Positions 7,813 to 16,892 of a DNA stretch of 64,000 nucleotides are shown here, piece after piece. Numbering within the stretch: the stretch's first letter is position 1; the number at the start of each line of letters is the position of its first letter. Source of the stretch: Sphingomonas nostoxanthinifaciens (GTDB lineage: Bacteria; Pseudomonadota; Alphaproteobacteria; Sphingomonadales; Sphingomonadaceae); NCBI RefSeq assembly GCF_019930585.1, contig NZ_CP082839.1:2476001-2540000 (forward strand), in the 5' to 3' direction. The notes beneath the pieces were generated by a model, which was given only the letters and a program-made list of their open reading frames with translations, ran no database searches and was not told the origin of the DNA. The translations under genes and the position numbers were made by a program.

Positions 7813-9409
7813 CGCTTGTCTCCTCGGCTGCCAGCATCAATGTAAAATGGAAGCGCGTGCCGCCGTCCTGGCAAGCGTCCGCTCCGATGCGCCCGCCATG
7901 CGCTTCGACGATTGTGCGGCAAATCGACAATCCCAAGCCCATACCCTCCTGTTTCGTACTCAGAAAGGCGCGAAACAGCTCCGCAGCCACCTCCGGTGCG
8001 AGGCCGGGGCCGGTGTCTTGCACCGAAACCTCTGCCCAGTTGGGCAACCGGAAGGCCGTCTCAATCGTAATCCGGCGCACCGGCTGGTCCATCATCGCCT
8101 CTACCGCATTCCGCACGAGATTGACGATCACTTGCTGGATCTGAACGCGGTCTACCAGAACCGGGCTGGCGCGCGGGTCGAGGGTCATGACCACCTCGAC
8201 GCCGTCGCACCGCGTGCCGACCAGGCCGAGCCTGCACGCTTCTTCCACCAGCTTCGGCAGATCCTCGATCGCCTTCTCTACTTCGCCGCGGGCAACGAAA
8301 GCCCGCAGGCGGCGCACGATCTGCCCTGCACGAATTGCCTCCGCAATGGCATCTGAAAGTGCGTCGCGCACAGTGGCGACATTGTCCTCGTTAGGCTCGG
8401 TAAGCAGCTCGCGGGCGCCCTCCGCGTAGGAGATCACAGCGGTTATTGGTTGATTGAGTTCATGAGCGAGGGTCGAAGCCATTGCCCCCATCGCGCTGAC
8501 CCTGGCAACATGGATGAGCTCGGCTTGGAGCGCGTTGAGCCGCGCTTGCGTCGCTTCCCGTTCCGTCAGATCCCGAATGAACCCGGTAAATAGCCGGCGT
8601 CCCCCACCGGTCGCTTCCCCGATGGCCAGCTCGTGCGGAAACGTCGAACCGTCCTTACGCTGACCGATAACCCGACGGGTCGTACCGATGATGCGGGCTT
8701 CTCCAGTTGCCAAGTATCGCGAGATATACCCCGAATGTCGCTCGCGATCGGGCGAGGGCATGAGAATGCCTATATCCTTGCCGAGCATCTCCGGCTCTGA
8801 ATAGCCAAACAGGCGCTCGGCAGCGGTACTGAACGACTGGACCGTTCCCTGATCATCAATGATGATCATCGCATCGGGAACGGTGCCGAGGATGGAGGCA
8901 AGTTGCGATTCCCTAGCCTCCAGCGCGCGCTCGGCTGCGCGCTGGTCGGTGATGTCGCGCAAGACTTTACCGTATCCGATCAGATCGCCCGCATCATCGG
9001 TTAGGGCAGTTATCGTGACATGAGCCAGAAACTCCGACCCATCCTTCTTGACCCTCCACGCTTCCTCTTCGATGCGACCAAGTGTGCGTGCGCGCAAAAG
9101 ATCGCTTTCGCACCTTCCAGATGCTATTTCGTCCTGTGGATAGAAGATCGAGCAATGCTGGCCGAGAACTTCTTCTTCAGACCAGCCCTTGATTCGCTCG
9201 GCACCGTCGTTCCAAACCGCGACATTGCCGGCGGCGTCGAGCATGTAGATAGCGTAGTTCGTCGCACTGTCGATGAGCAGCCCAAGCTCGACCGCGATCA
9301 CTTCGGCACGCGCCGCCAAACTGTCGATGCGCCCGCCGTGGCGGTAAATTTGTGCCCGCTTTGGCCTGATGGATACGTCCGGTCGCATAGGTGGAGTGTC
9401 ATCGGCCAT
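7802..9409 (-). CDS. fixL: FixL-type haem PAS oxygen-sensor histidine kinase
   Basis: A 535-residue soluble kinase without membrane segments. PAS1 spans about 45-155 and PAS2 about 165-285, followed by the dimerisation/phosphorylation helix with His316 in AHELNQPITAV and an ATPase domain with G-x-G in DTGPGL and GMGLGLS. PAS2 carries the FixL haem signature: RHSGYISRY supplies the proximal His (225) and Arg (231), and IIGTTRRV supplies Arg245. Their spacing equals that of His200/Arg206/Arg220 in Bradyrhizobium FixL. Oxygen bound to the haem is expected to switch the kinase off. It is the first gene of the fixL-fixJ-receiver unit. Confidence 0.93.
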   Translation of the reverse strand: MADDTPPMRPDVSIRPKRAQIYRHGGRIDSLAARAEVIAVELGLLIDSATNYAIYMLDAAGNVAVWNDGAERIKGWSEEEVLGQHCSIFYPQDEIASGRCESDLLRARTLGRIEEEAWRVKKDGSEFLAHVTITALTDDAGDLIGYGKVLRDITDQRAAERALEARESQLASILGTVPDAMIIIDDQGTVQSFSTAAERLFGYSEPEMLGKDIGILMPSPDRERHSGYISRYLATGEARIIGTTRRVIGQRKDGSTFPHELAIGEATGGGRRLFTGFIRDLTEREATQARLNALQAELIHVARVSAMGAMASTLAHELNQPITAVISYAEGARELLTEPNEDNVATVRDALSDAIAEAIRAGQIVRRLRAFVARGEVEKAIEDLPKLVEEACRLGLVGTRCDGVEVVMTLDPRASPVLVDRVQIQQVIVNLVRNAVEAMMDQPVRRITIETAFRLPNWAEVSVQDTGPGLAPEVAAELFRAFLSTKQEGMGLGLSICRTIVEAHGGRIGADACQDGGTRFHFTLMLAAEETSVER

Positions 9410-9766
9410 GACGACATTTTAGGCTGATCAGCCATCGATTTATAGCGCGTTGAGATGTTTCGAGCGATGCGCTTTCCGCTCGCTTGGCGGCCCAGCTTTG
9501 CCTTTCGTGAAACTATCGCGAGCGGGCTCATCAAGGGAATTTACGGAGTGTGCGATGGCTGCGGGACGGGCAATCGCGCAAGTAAGCCTGCACGGAGTTT
9601 CGCAGTATGAACGGGGGCAATCGACCGCGCTGGAACCTGGCCCGATAGGCCCGATAACGCAAATATTGGTTCGTGCGATCACCATATCGCCACGCGAGAC
9701 AGGGGTCGTTTCGCCCAGGCGACCATTCTCATTGTTCGATAACGCCGGATCTGCAAACGGGTAATA
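9410..9766. other. Intergenic region between divergent fixL and ackA units
   Basis: The promoters of both directions must lie here. A frame open on the plus strand to 9764 resembles no family I know. No clear FNR/FixK palindrome (TTGAT-N4-ATCAA) was found in this stretch. Confidence 0.4.
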
Positions 9767-9903
9767 TGATTTCTGAACAACGCACCTTTCTTATCGACGC
9801 CGACGGCATCGTGCGCGGGCTGACCAACCGGGCAGACCGCATGCGGATGCCACATGTGCCTTGCAGTTCAGCGCGTGCTGCTAGCGTGGCGCGGAGCACC
9901 TGA
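9767..9903 (+). CDS. Possible 45-residue leader protein coupled to ackA
   Basis: ATG at 9767 reads MISEQRTFLIDADGIVRGLT and continues for 45 codons. Its TGA (9901-9903) shares its last base with the acetate kinase ATG (9903), the TGATG arrangement typical of translational coupling. GGG is the only weak ribosome site. No homologue is recognised. It could be a true small protein, the C-terminal relic of a lost gene, or a chance frame. Confidence 0.35.
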
Positions 9904-11093
9904 TGGGCGAGATTCTCTGCCTCAATGCCGGGTCGTCGAGCCTGAAGTTCGCGGTTTTCGCTTCTGTCCCGGTGGCTCGGCGGATTGTCGCAGGCCAGAT
10001 CGAGGATATCGGCCTCGAACCGCATCTGATCCTGCGCGACGCAGAAGGCGCGACAATCGCAGAACAACGCTGGCCCGAGGCCAACAAAGCCACGCATGAG
10101 ACCCTCCTTGTAACTCTGCTGGATCAAATCGAAGAACAGTTCGCCAGGGAGCTGGTCGCCGTGGGCCACCGAGTCGTGCATGGCGGCTCGGACTTTACCG
10201 CACCGGTGCGGATCGACTCCGATGTGCTTTCACGCCTTGATGCGCTTTGTCCACTAGCGCCGCTACACCAATCCCACAATCTATCTGCGGTCCGAACGAT
10301 CATGGCCGCGCGCCCCGGCTTGCCTCAGATCGCCTGCTTCGACACGGCCTTCCATCATGGGCAACCCGCAGTTGCCACGCGCCTCGCGTTGCCTCGCGTC
10401 CTCACGGCGGCAGGCATGCGGCGCTATGGTTTTCATGGTATCTCGTATGAGTATATTGCCCGTCGACTGGGCGAGTTAGATCCGCGCTTCGGCGGACGCG
10501 TCATCGTCGCGCATCTTGGTAATGGCGCGAGCCTTTGCGCTATGCAAAACGGACGAAGCGTCGATACCACAATGGGTTTTACCGCGCTGGACGGCCTTGT
10601 GATGGGCACCCGTTGCGGCGCGCTCGATCCCGGCGCCGTGCTTTTTCTCCTTCAAGAGAAAAACATGATCCCCGATGCTGTCGAACATCTGCTCTATAAC
10701 GAATCCGGTTTGCTCGGTGTCTCAGGCCTGTCCAGTGACATGCGCGTGTTGCTCGATAGCGATGCCCCGTTCGCACGCGAGGCGATTGAGCTGTTCGTTT
10801 GGCAAATTGCGCGCCAAGCTAGCGCACTCATCGCCTCGCTCGGCGGACTGGACGGGCTCGTGTTCACGGCCGGTATCGGGGAGAACGCGCCGGCAATCCG
10901 TTCGCTCGTCGGCCAGCGCCTTGGATGGCTGGGTCTGGAGATCGACGAGAAGGCAAATGATAGAGGGGATCCCGTTATCAGCGCACCTTCCAGCCGCGTT
11001 ACAGTTCGCGTCATCCCGACAGATGAGGAACGGATGATTGCGTTCCATACCGCCGAGCGGATTGGTTGCGCGCGGACCATGGCCAAGAATTGA
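9903..11093 (+). CDS. ackA: Acetate kinase
   Basis: A full-length 396-residue acetate kinase: acetyl phosphate + ADP gives acetate + ATP. Family motifs are in order: LCLNAGSSSLKF at the N-terminus, GHRVVHGG, the ACFDTAFHH segment, RRYGFHGISYEYI, AHLGNGASLCA, DTTMGFTALDGLVMGTRCG, and FTAGIGENA. It is divergent from fixL, and phosphoketolase lies in the same direction 2.3 kb further on. Together the two produce acetate and ATP from xylulose-5-P or fructose-6-P. No phosphotransacetylase gene is seen nearby. Confidence 0.95.
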   Translation: MGEILCLNAGSSSLKFAVFASVPVARRIVAGQIEDIGLEPHLILRDAEGATIAEQRWPEANKATHETLLVTLLDQIEEQFARELVAVGHRVVHGGSDFTAPVRIDSDVLSRLDALCPLAPLHQSHNLSAVRTIMAARPGLPQIACFDTAFHHGQPAVATRLALPRVLTAAGMRRYGFHGISYEYIARRLGELDPRFGGRVIVAHLGNGASLCAMQNGRSVDTTMGFTALDGLVMGTRCGALDPGAVLFLLQEKNMIPDAVEHLLYNESGLLGVSGLSSDMRVLLDSDAPFAREAIELFVWQIARQASALIASLGGLDGLVFTAGIGENAPAIRSLVGQRLGWLGLEIDEKANDRGDPVISAPSSRVTVRVIPTDEERMIAFHTAERIGCARTMAKN

Positions 11094-11185
11094 AACAACC
11101 TCAGGTCCGTGGTCGAGCCACGGCCGACCTAAACGGATCAAGCGGGTAATCGAGAATGCCGGGTCGCGTCGATGGAATGGTCATT

Positions 11186-11199
11186 TTGCCCTAGATCAA
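11186..11199 (+). promoter_or_regulatory. Putative FixK/FNR-type binding site
   Basis: TTGCCCTAGATCAA has the spacing of the FixK/FNR palindrome TTGAT-N4-ATCAA, with one perfect half (ATCAA) and one half differing at two positions. Its centre is about 41-42 bases before a predicted start at roughly 11234, the class II activator position. It lies in a low-oxygen gene island. Confidence 0.55.
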
Positions 11200-11233
11200 A
11201 GGCGTTGGCGAAAGACTCGAGCAGGATTGCAAC

Positions 11234-11303
11234 AGGACGCGAGCATCCCCTCCCTGCTCGCGGGAACGGACCTTTCCCGCCCGGCACGTCCGGGCGGGTT
11301 TTT
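11234..11303 (+). ncRNA. Candidate low-oxygen small RNA with anti-Shine-Dalgarno loop
   Basis: No protein is encoded here. A perfect 8-bp stem (CGCGAGCA at 11238-11245 with TGCTCGCG at 11255-11262) presents the 9-base loop UCCCCUCCC, which contains CCUCC, the complement of the Shine-Dalgarno core. A second GC-rich hairpin with a T-run follows at 11276-11303. A FixK-like box lies at the right distance upstream. Small RNAs with CU-rich anti-SD loops are known in other alphaproteobacteria (for example the alpha-r14 and CcsR groups). This one is a prediction from structure and position only. Confidence 0.5.
11276..11303 (+). terminator. Rho-independent terminator
   Basis: CCCGCCCGG at 11276-11284 pairs with CCGGGCGGG at 11290-11298, with the loop CACGT, followed immediately by five T residues. 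It lies 183 bp after ackA and could end the ackA message or the candidate small RNA. Confidence 0.9.
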
Positions 11304-11950
11304 GTTCACGCACTAAGCTTGGACAAGCGCTTCCGCAGCATCGCAATATAAAAGGATTTCACACGTCGGGCATTCGGCATCGGGAGGCGTACGTGCGCGA
11401 ACAAAACAGCGACCGACTATTCCCAAGTGAAGAAGCGCTTGTGGGCGGCGGACTGAATTTAGCAGCGCAAATCTGAGTTGCTGATTCCGCGAGCACTGCT
11501 GCCACTATGTCGTCGACGGTACTAACGTCCGCATGACAGTCGAGCGCGCCGGGTCGAATTGTCGCGGCCAACCGAGCATAGGACGCCCAGTGGGTGTTAA
11601 ATCCAATATCGCCGATCGGCGCAAAGTAATCCCTGCTCCGCCAGGAGCGCCAGATTTGCCTCGACGCTGTCACCATCGGGAAAGATACAACCATATCGCC
11701 TATGCCATGACGTGGTTCGGGCTGGGCGACCTTTCCTTGATCAGAGCGACGGTGGTGCTTCAGATGCAATCGTCGGACGAAACGCGGTTGCGGCCCAATG
11801 ATGCGGATAAGATGTGTGCCGCCCAGGATACCTGCTTGTGGGGCAAGGAGGCGGAAGAGGCCGCCGACGTGCCGCACGTCATGACCTTAGTAGATTCCCG
11901 GAAGGCGCGCCCGTGCTCAGCAGCTTACGGCCTGCAGGAAGGAGCCACCT
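11304..11950. other. Region without a recognised gene before the quinone reductases
   Basis: Long frames exist on both strands (minus 11359-11877, plus 11533-11976) but neither resembles a known family, has a ribosome site, or shows domain structure. It may be a decayed gene or untranslated spacer. AGGAAGGAG near 11936-11945 belongs to the downstream gene. Confidence 0.4.
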
Positions 11951-12637
11951 ATGCCACATCCGCCTGCTTTCTATAGCCCACGGCACGTCATTGTGCTCGC
12001 ACACCCGAGCCGTAACAGCTTCAACGGTCTGATTGCCGACGCATATTGCGACGCCGTGCGCTCTTGCGGTCAGGAAGCCATTGTGCGGGATCTTTACGGT
12101 ATCGGTTTCGACCCCGTGCTCAAGGAACACGAGCGACCCGGTCGACAAAGCTTCGTGCCCTCGAAAGACGTCGAAGCCGAGCATGACGCGATCAGGGGCA
12201 GTGACGTCTTCGTGATGGTATACCCGATTTGGTTCGGCATGCCGCCAGCTATGATGAAGGGCTATGTCGACCGCGTTCTCGGCGCGGGGGTTACGCCACA
12301 GGGCGTCCGAGATCGGACCGCCATGACGCTGATGAAAGGGCAACGGCTCGTCAACATCACATCGTCGGGAGCGAGCAAGAAATGGCTTAACGCGCAGGAC
12401 CAAATAGAGTCCTTGCGGAGCGTGCTCGGCCGCTATCTGCTACACGCCTTCCAGATAAGTGACTATCAGGATATTCATTTCGGAGAGACTGTGGAAGGAC
12501 TGGATCAGGAGTATGTTGACCAGAACTTACGGGTCGTCGACGACCGCGCGCGCAGGATTTGCGCGACCATCACCGCCGAGCGAGCAGCGCAAGCATCGCG
12601 AGGCAATGATCTTCCTGCCCATAGAGCGGGCAAATAA
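11951..12637 (+). CDS. NAD(P)H:quinone reductase-like flavodoxin-fold protein 1
   Basis: A 228-residue cytosolic flavoprotein of the NQO1/YwrO/KefF group. It has the N-terminal HVIVLAHPSRNSFN loop that binds FMN/FAD phosphate and the YPIWFGMPPAMMKGYVDRV motif of the isoalloxazine site. It begins 10 or so bases after a strong AGGAAGGAG site. The paralogue follows 32 bp downstream, so the pair is an operon. Two-electron reduction of quinones or a related acceptor is expected; in a low-oxygen island it could help reoxidise NAD(P)H. Confidence 0.85.
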   Translation: MPHPPAFYSPRHVIVLAHPSRNSFNGLIADAYCDAVRSCGQEAIVRDLYGIGFDPVLKEHERPGRQSFVPSKDVEAEHDAIRGSDVFVMVYPIWFGMPPAMMKGYVDRVLGAGVTPQGVRDRTAMTLMKGQRLVNITSSGASKKWLNAQDQIESLRSVLGRYLLHAFQISDYQDIHFGETVEGLDQEYVDQNLRVVDDRARRICATITAERAAQASRGNDLPAHRAGK

Positions 12638-12669
12638 CCGGCCGAGACGGCTCCGGTCAGGAGAAACTA

Positions 12670-13341
12670 ATGTCTCAGCAAGCCTTCGCCTCGCCCCGTC
12701 ACGTTGTCGTGCTCGCGCACCCGAACGCCGACAGCTTTAATGCCAGCGTGGTCCGTACCTATTGCGAGACTGCCTGCTCATGTGGGCAAGAGACGATCGT
12801 TCGCGATCTCTACGCGATGGATTTCAACCCGGTTCTAACGGACGACGAACGGCCTCAGAAGCAAGGCGTTCGGCTGTCGCCAGACGTCGAGGCCGAACTG
12901 GCAGTTATTCGCGGCGCGGACATCTATACTTTTGTGTATCCCATCTGGTTCGCCATGCCCCCCGCAATGATGATCGGCTACATTGACCGTGTGATTGGAG
13001 CGGGCGTCACAGCGCGTGCGATCCAAGATCGTGCAGGGGAAAGCGTGCTGAGTGGACAGCATATGCTTAACATCACGAGCTCGGCCACGCGCGACGTCTG
13101 GCTCGATGAGCAAGGTCAGGTCCAATCGCTTCGAACCTTGGTTGGCGACTATCTTCGCAACGCCCTCGCCGCGCGTTCGTGCGAACATCTCCATCTCGGC
13201 GGAGTCGTCGAAGGAAATTCAAAGCGCTTCGTCGATCAGGCTCTTTATGAAGTGTTCGAACGCGCGAGGAAGGTTTGTGCCATGCTCGCGGCGGAGCGGC
13301 ACGCGGGATCGAACAGGCAATTCTCAGCGGATCGCAGCTGA
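12670..13341 (+). CDS. NAD(P)H:quinone reductase-like flavodoxin-fold protein 2
   Basis: A 223-residue tandem paralogue of the preceding gene, roughly half identical by eye: [17 protein letters not shown] at the N-terminus, then [20 protein letters not shown] and LNITSSA. AGGAGA lies 6 bases before the ATG. The C-terminal extension differs from its neighbour. The duplication followed by divergence suggests different acceptors or that they form a heterodimer. Phosphoketolase starts 84 bp after its stop. Confidence 0.85.
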   Translation: MSQQAFASPRHVVVLAHPNADSFNASVVRTYCETACSCGQETIVRDLYAMDFNPVLTDDERPQKQGVRLSPDVEAELAVIRGADIYTFVYPIWFAMPPAMMIGYIDRVIGAGVTARAIQDRAGESVLSGQHMLNITSSATRDVWLDEQGQVQSLRTLVGDYLRNALAARSCEHLHLGGVVEGNSKRFVDQALYEVFERARKVCAMLAAERHAGSNRQFSADRS

Positions 13342-13424
13342 CAGCGGCGAACCACTTCCGGTTGCAGCGTTGCCATATAGAACACGCAGACTTGGGCTGC
13401 CTAAAACAGGTTGATGGAACACTT

Positions 13425-15875
13425 ATGACCGAGGTCGCAAATCCAGGTTTTACCCACTCCGACGCCGTAGGCCCGCTCGATCGAGATGAACTACGCTGGA
13501 CGGACGCGTGGTGGCGGGCCGCCAATTACCTGAACGTTGGACAAATCTATCTCTCGGCCAATCCGCTGCTGCGTGAACCGCTGACGGTCGACCATATCAA
13601 GCCGAGGTTGCTTGGCCATTGGGGCACCTCACCGGGTCTCAATCTTGTTTATGTCCACCTCAACCGGCTGATCCGCAAATATGCGCTTGATGCGATCTAT
13701 ATGGCTGGGCCGGGCCATGGCGGCCCCGCCCTCATCGCCAACGTCTGGCTGGAAGGAAGCTATACCGACTTCTACCCGACAATCACGCGGGACGAACCTG
13801 GAATGCTTCGCCTGTTCCGCCAATTTTCGACACCGGGCGGAGTGCCGAGCCACGTCAGCGTCCCGACACCTGGATCGATCCATGAGGGCGGCGAACTCGG
13901 ATATGTGCTCCTCCACGCCTTTGGGGCGGTCATGGACAATCCCGACCTGTTAGTGGCGGCGGTGGTTGGAGACGGCGAATCTGAGACTGGCCCCTTGGCC
14001 GGAAGCTGGAAGGGCGTCGATTTCCTCAATCCGATCCGCGACGGTGCGGTGCTGCCGATCCTCCATCTCAACGGCCATAAGATATCCGGCCCGACCGTTT
14101 GGGCGCGTCATAGTGACGCCGATCTTGCCAAGTTTTTCGAAGGCCAGGGTTATGCGCCGGTTTTTGTTGAGGGCGAAGATCCGGTCCTCGTTCATCAACA
14201 GTTTGCCGGGGCATTGGAGACGGCAGTTCTGCAGATCCGAGATATCCAGAGCCACGCTCGCGCGGACGGCTTGAAGGACCGTCCGGTCTGGCCGCTGATC
14301 GTGCTGAGGACGCCGAAAGGGTGGACGGGTCCCAAAGTCGTTGATGGCGTGAAAATCGAAGGCACGTTTCGCGCGCATCAGGTTCCGGTCTCCGAAGTGC
14401 GGTCAAATCCTGAACATCTTCGTATCCTGGAAGACTGGATGCGAAGTTATCGTCCCGACGAGTTGTTCGATGCTCGGGGGCGGCTCCAGCCTGAGATCGC
14501 TGCGCTGGCGCCGGAGGGCGACCGGCGCATGGGCTCCAATCCGCAGGCCAACGGCGGCCTTTTGACCAAAGCTCTCAAGCTTCCGACTTATAGCGACTAT
14601 CAAATCCGGTTCGTCCGACGCGCCGCGGAGCGGCTCGGATCCACCGCCGTTCTTGGCCAGTATCTGCGCGATATCTATCGCGATAATCCCCACAATTTTC
14701 GTCTTTTTTGCCCAGACGAAACCAATTCGAACCGGCTGGGCGCGGTCTTCGACGTTACCGATCGCTGCCTTGTGAGCGAGATCGAAACCGGTGACGACCA
14801 CATATCCCATGATGGCCGCGTGATGGAGGTATTGAGCGAGCATTGCTGCCATGGTTGGCTTGAAGGCTACACCCTGACCGGCCGGCACGGCTTGTTTGCG
14901 ACCTACGAAGCTTTTGCGATGATCATCGATTCCATGGCGATGCAGCATGCCAAGTGGATTGAACATGCCCGCCGTGTGTCTTGGCGGGCTGATGTTCCCT
15001 CACTCAACTATTTGCTCACGTCAACCTGCTGGCGCAACGACCATAATGGCTTCAGTCATCAGGGGCCTGGTTTCATTGATACAATCATTCACCGCAAACC
15101 AGTGGTTGCGCGTGTATATCTTCCGCCGGACGCCAATTGCCTGCTATCGGTCGCCGATCACTGCTTCCAGAGCCGCAACTATTTGAACCTTATAGTCATC
15201 GACAAGCAGCCGCAGCTGCAATGGCTGACGATGGAGGAGGCCGACGCGCATTGCGCGCGAGGAGTGAGCATCTGGGACATGTACAGCAACCAGGCCGACA
15301 CGCCAGACATCGTCCTTGCTTGCGCCGGAGACGTTCCAACACAGGAGACCATCGCAGCGGCCTGGATGTTGAGGCGCTTCGCCCCCGATCTCAAGGTGCG
15401 GGTTGTCAATGTCGTCGATCTCATGCGGCTCTGCCCGGCCGATCGACATCCGCATGGGATGAGCGATGCAGACTTCATTGAAATTTTCACAGGCAATGTC
15501 CCCGTGGTGTTGGCTTTTCACGGCTATCCCGGTGTCATCCACGATCTCCTGCATGGGCGATCCGCGCATGACCGTTTCCACGTTCGCGGCTATTTGGAAG
15601 AAGGCACCACCACCACGCCTTTTGACATGGTAGTTCTCAATGAGATGAGCCGGCTTCACCTTTGCCTCGATGTCCTCCGCTACGTGCCAGGTGCGCTTGC
15701 GGCCAATGGTGCGCTGGTGCGCCACTGCAATGACCTGCTCGAACGGCACGAAACCTATATCCGAGAGCATTTCGACGACCTTCCCGAAATCAGGGACTGG
15801 ATCTGGTCCGACCGAGACGACGAGGGCGACAACTGTATCGCATATCCGCAGTCCGGTTTACGAACCGATTTCTGA
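13425..15875 (+). CDS. xfp: Phosphoketolase (xylulose-5-P/fructose-6-P)
   Basis: An 816-residue thiamine-diphosphate enzyme, the normal length of the family. The ATG at 13425 ([10 protein letters not shown]) gives a typical start; upstream frame overlaps the quinone reductase. Family hallmarks include [28 protein letters not shown], the ThDP-binding [16 protein letters not shown] and [11 protein letters not shown], then [11 protein letters not shown] and [13 protein letters not shown]. It splits sugar phosphates to acetyl phosphate plus an aldose phosphate, and acetate kinase encoded nearby would convert the former to ATP. It is the last gene of the FixLJ-linked block. Confidence 0.95.
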   Translation: MTEVANPGFTHSDAVGPLDRDELRWTDAWWRAANYLNVGQIYLSANPLLREPLTVDHIKPRLLGHWGTSPGLNLVYVHLNRLIRKYALDAIYMAGPGHGGPALIANVWLEGSYTDFYPTITRDEPGMLRLFRQFSTPGGVPSHVSVPTPGSIHEGGELGYVLLHAFGAVMDNPDLLVAAVVGDGESETGPLAGSWKGVDFLNPIRDGAVLPILHLNGHKISGPTVWARHSDADLAKFFEGQGYAPVFVEGEDPVLVHQQFAGALETAVLQIRDIQSHARADGLKDRPVWPLIVLRTPKGWTGPKVVDGVKIEGTFRAHQVPVSEVRSNPEHLRILEDWMRSYRPDELFDARGRLQPEIAALAPEGDRRMGSNPQANGGLLTKALKLPTYSDYQIRFVRRAAERLGSTAVLGQYLRDIYRDNPHNFRLFCPDETNSNRLGAVFDVTDRCLVSEIETGDDHISHDGRVMEVLSEHCCHGWLEGYTLTGRHGLFATYEAFAMIIDSMAMQHAKWIEHARRVSWRADVPSLNYLLTSTCWRNDHNGFSHQGPGFIDTIIHRKPVVARVYLPPDANCLLSVADHCFQSRNYLNLIVIDKQPQLQWLTMEEADAHCARGVSIWDMYSNQADTPDIVLACAGDVPTQETIAAAWMLRRFAPDLKVRVVNVVDLMRLCPADRHPHGMSDADFIEIFTGNVPVVLAFHGYPGVIHDLLHGRSAHDRFHVRGYLEEGTTTTPFDMVVLNEMSRLHLCLDVLRYVPGALAANGALVRHCNDLLERHETYIREHFDDLPEIRDWIWSDRDDEGDNCIAYPQSGLRTDF

Positions 15876-16213
15876 TCCAAAAAGGGTAGCGCAACAGGAG
15901 GATCGATCGGCACCTTAACCGTGTTTGCGTCCGTAACCTGCGGCATTCTACAGCGTGTCATTGGGTTGTTTCTTTTGCTCCACTATGAACGGATATGTTG
16001 CTTTCGCGCTCGCTTTTCCAGCGAATGCCGACCCACGCAAGGCATTCCACTAGGATCCCTCGGGATCCAACGCTCCAACAGCAAGGGAAAGCGCCGCTTT
16101 TTCTTGAATCTCGGCGCTGAGGACATTTCTTGATTCCAGTCGATGGCAGATTAGGGCTTGCCGATCGGGCCTCGGGATAGCGCCCCAGCTCGCTGAGCGG
16201 CCCGATTTGTTGG
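15876..16213. other. Spacer after xfp
   Basis: No gene recognised. GGATCC-CTCG-GGATCC at 16053-16068 forms a short hairpin without a T-run. Nothing else stands out. Confidence 0.4.
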
Positions 16214-16414
16214 CTAATGTGTTGCGATATATACGGCGACACCGCTCATGAGCGCCATAACCGCCGCCTCATCCCAATATGTCAGATGGAAATGCCCAAT
16301 CGGGCTCCTAGCATAGATGGCCATAGCAATATCGATAACGCTGGCTATGCCGAACAGAATACTTAGAGTTAGTGCAATGCCGTGGCGCCACTGCGGTAGC
16401 GCAAAGGCAATCAA
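16214..16414 (-). CDS. Possible small membrane protein (two helices)
   Basis: 66 residues, opening MIAFALPQWRHGIALTLSIL if TTG at 16414 is used. Two hydrophobic stretches (about 11-33 and 47-64) are separated by RSPIGHFHLTYWDEA. There is no good ribosome site and no ATG, so the start is doubtful and it could be the 3' part of a lost gene. No family is recognised. It is convergent with xfp and divergent from the metal ATPase. Confidence 0.4.
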   Translation of the reverse strand: MIAFALPQWRHGIALTLSILFGIASVIDIAMAIYARSPIGHFHLTYWDEAAVMALMSGVAVYIATH

Positions 16415-16892
16415 GATGGCCGTTTAAGCGCAAAACGTCGGATGGCAGATCGATTGGCGGGGGTCATCCTGCCGCGGTATGACCGCGCTTAGGCGTCGGG
16501 CAATCGGGAAATTACCTATATCGCCGCGATGAGATATCGAAGACTCAGCCATCATCCGCAACCTTACGTCACTCAGGTTCTCAAGAAAGCGAGTGGGTCG
16601 TTGCCAACCTCAACTAATGTCGACTTGATGCTTGTTGCAGGTAGCGGCCCGCCGTTTTGGATGTCACGCCCAGGCATCCGAAAAGCTTGTAAGCCGTTCT
16701 CACTTGCACGGGCATGATGCGGCATGTCCCACCGTTTCCTAGTAGAGCCGCCAAGTTGCCGGTTGCAGCCCCGCTCAGAGACAGGAGCTTTACCCTCACA
16801 ATCCGCGGCCAATCTGTGATCGCCTGCAGCAATTCGGGATGCACGGTTATCCTGCTCATGGCAGCTGTTGGAAAGCGCCCCGGGCCGAGCTT
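16415..16892. other. Spacer before the metal ATPase
   Basis: No supported gene. Frames on the minus strand overlapping the ATPase start are shadows. No clear metalloregulator palindrome was recognised. Confidence 0.4.

Noticed and set aside
16053-16068. GGATCC-CTCG-GGATCC hairpin after xfp as terminator
   Set aside because: Six-base arms and no T-run; not convincing as a terminator.
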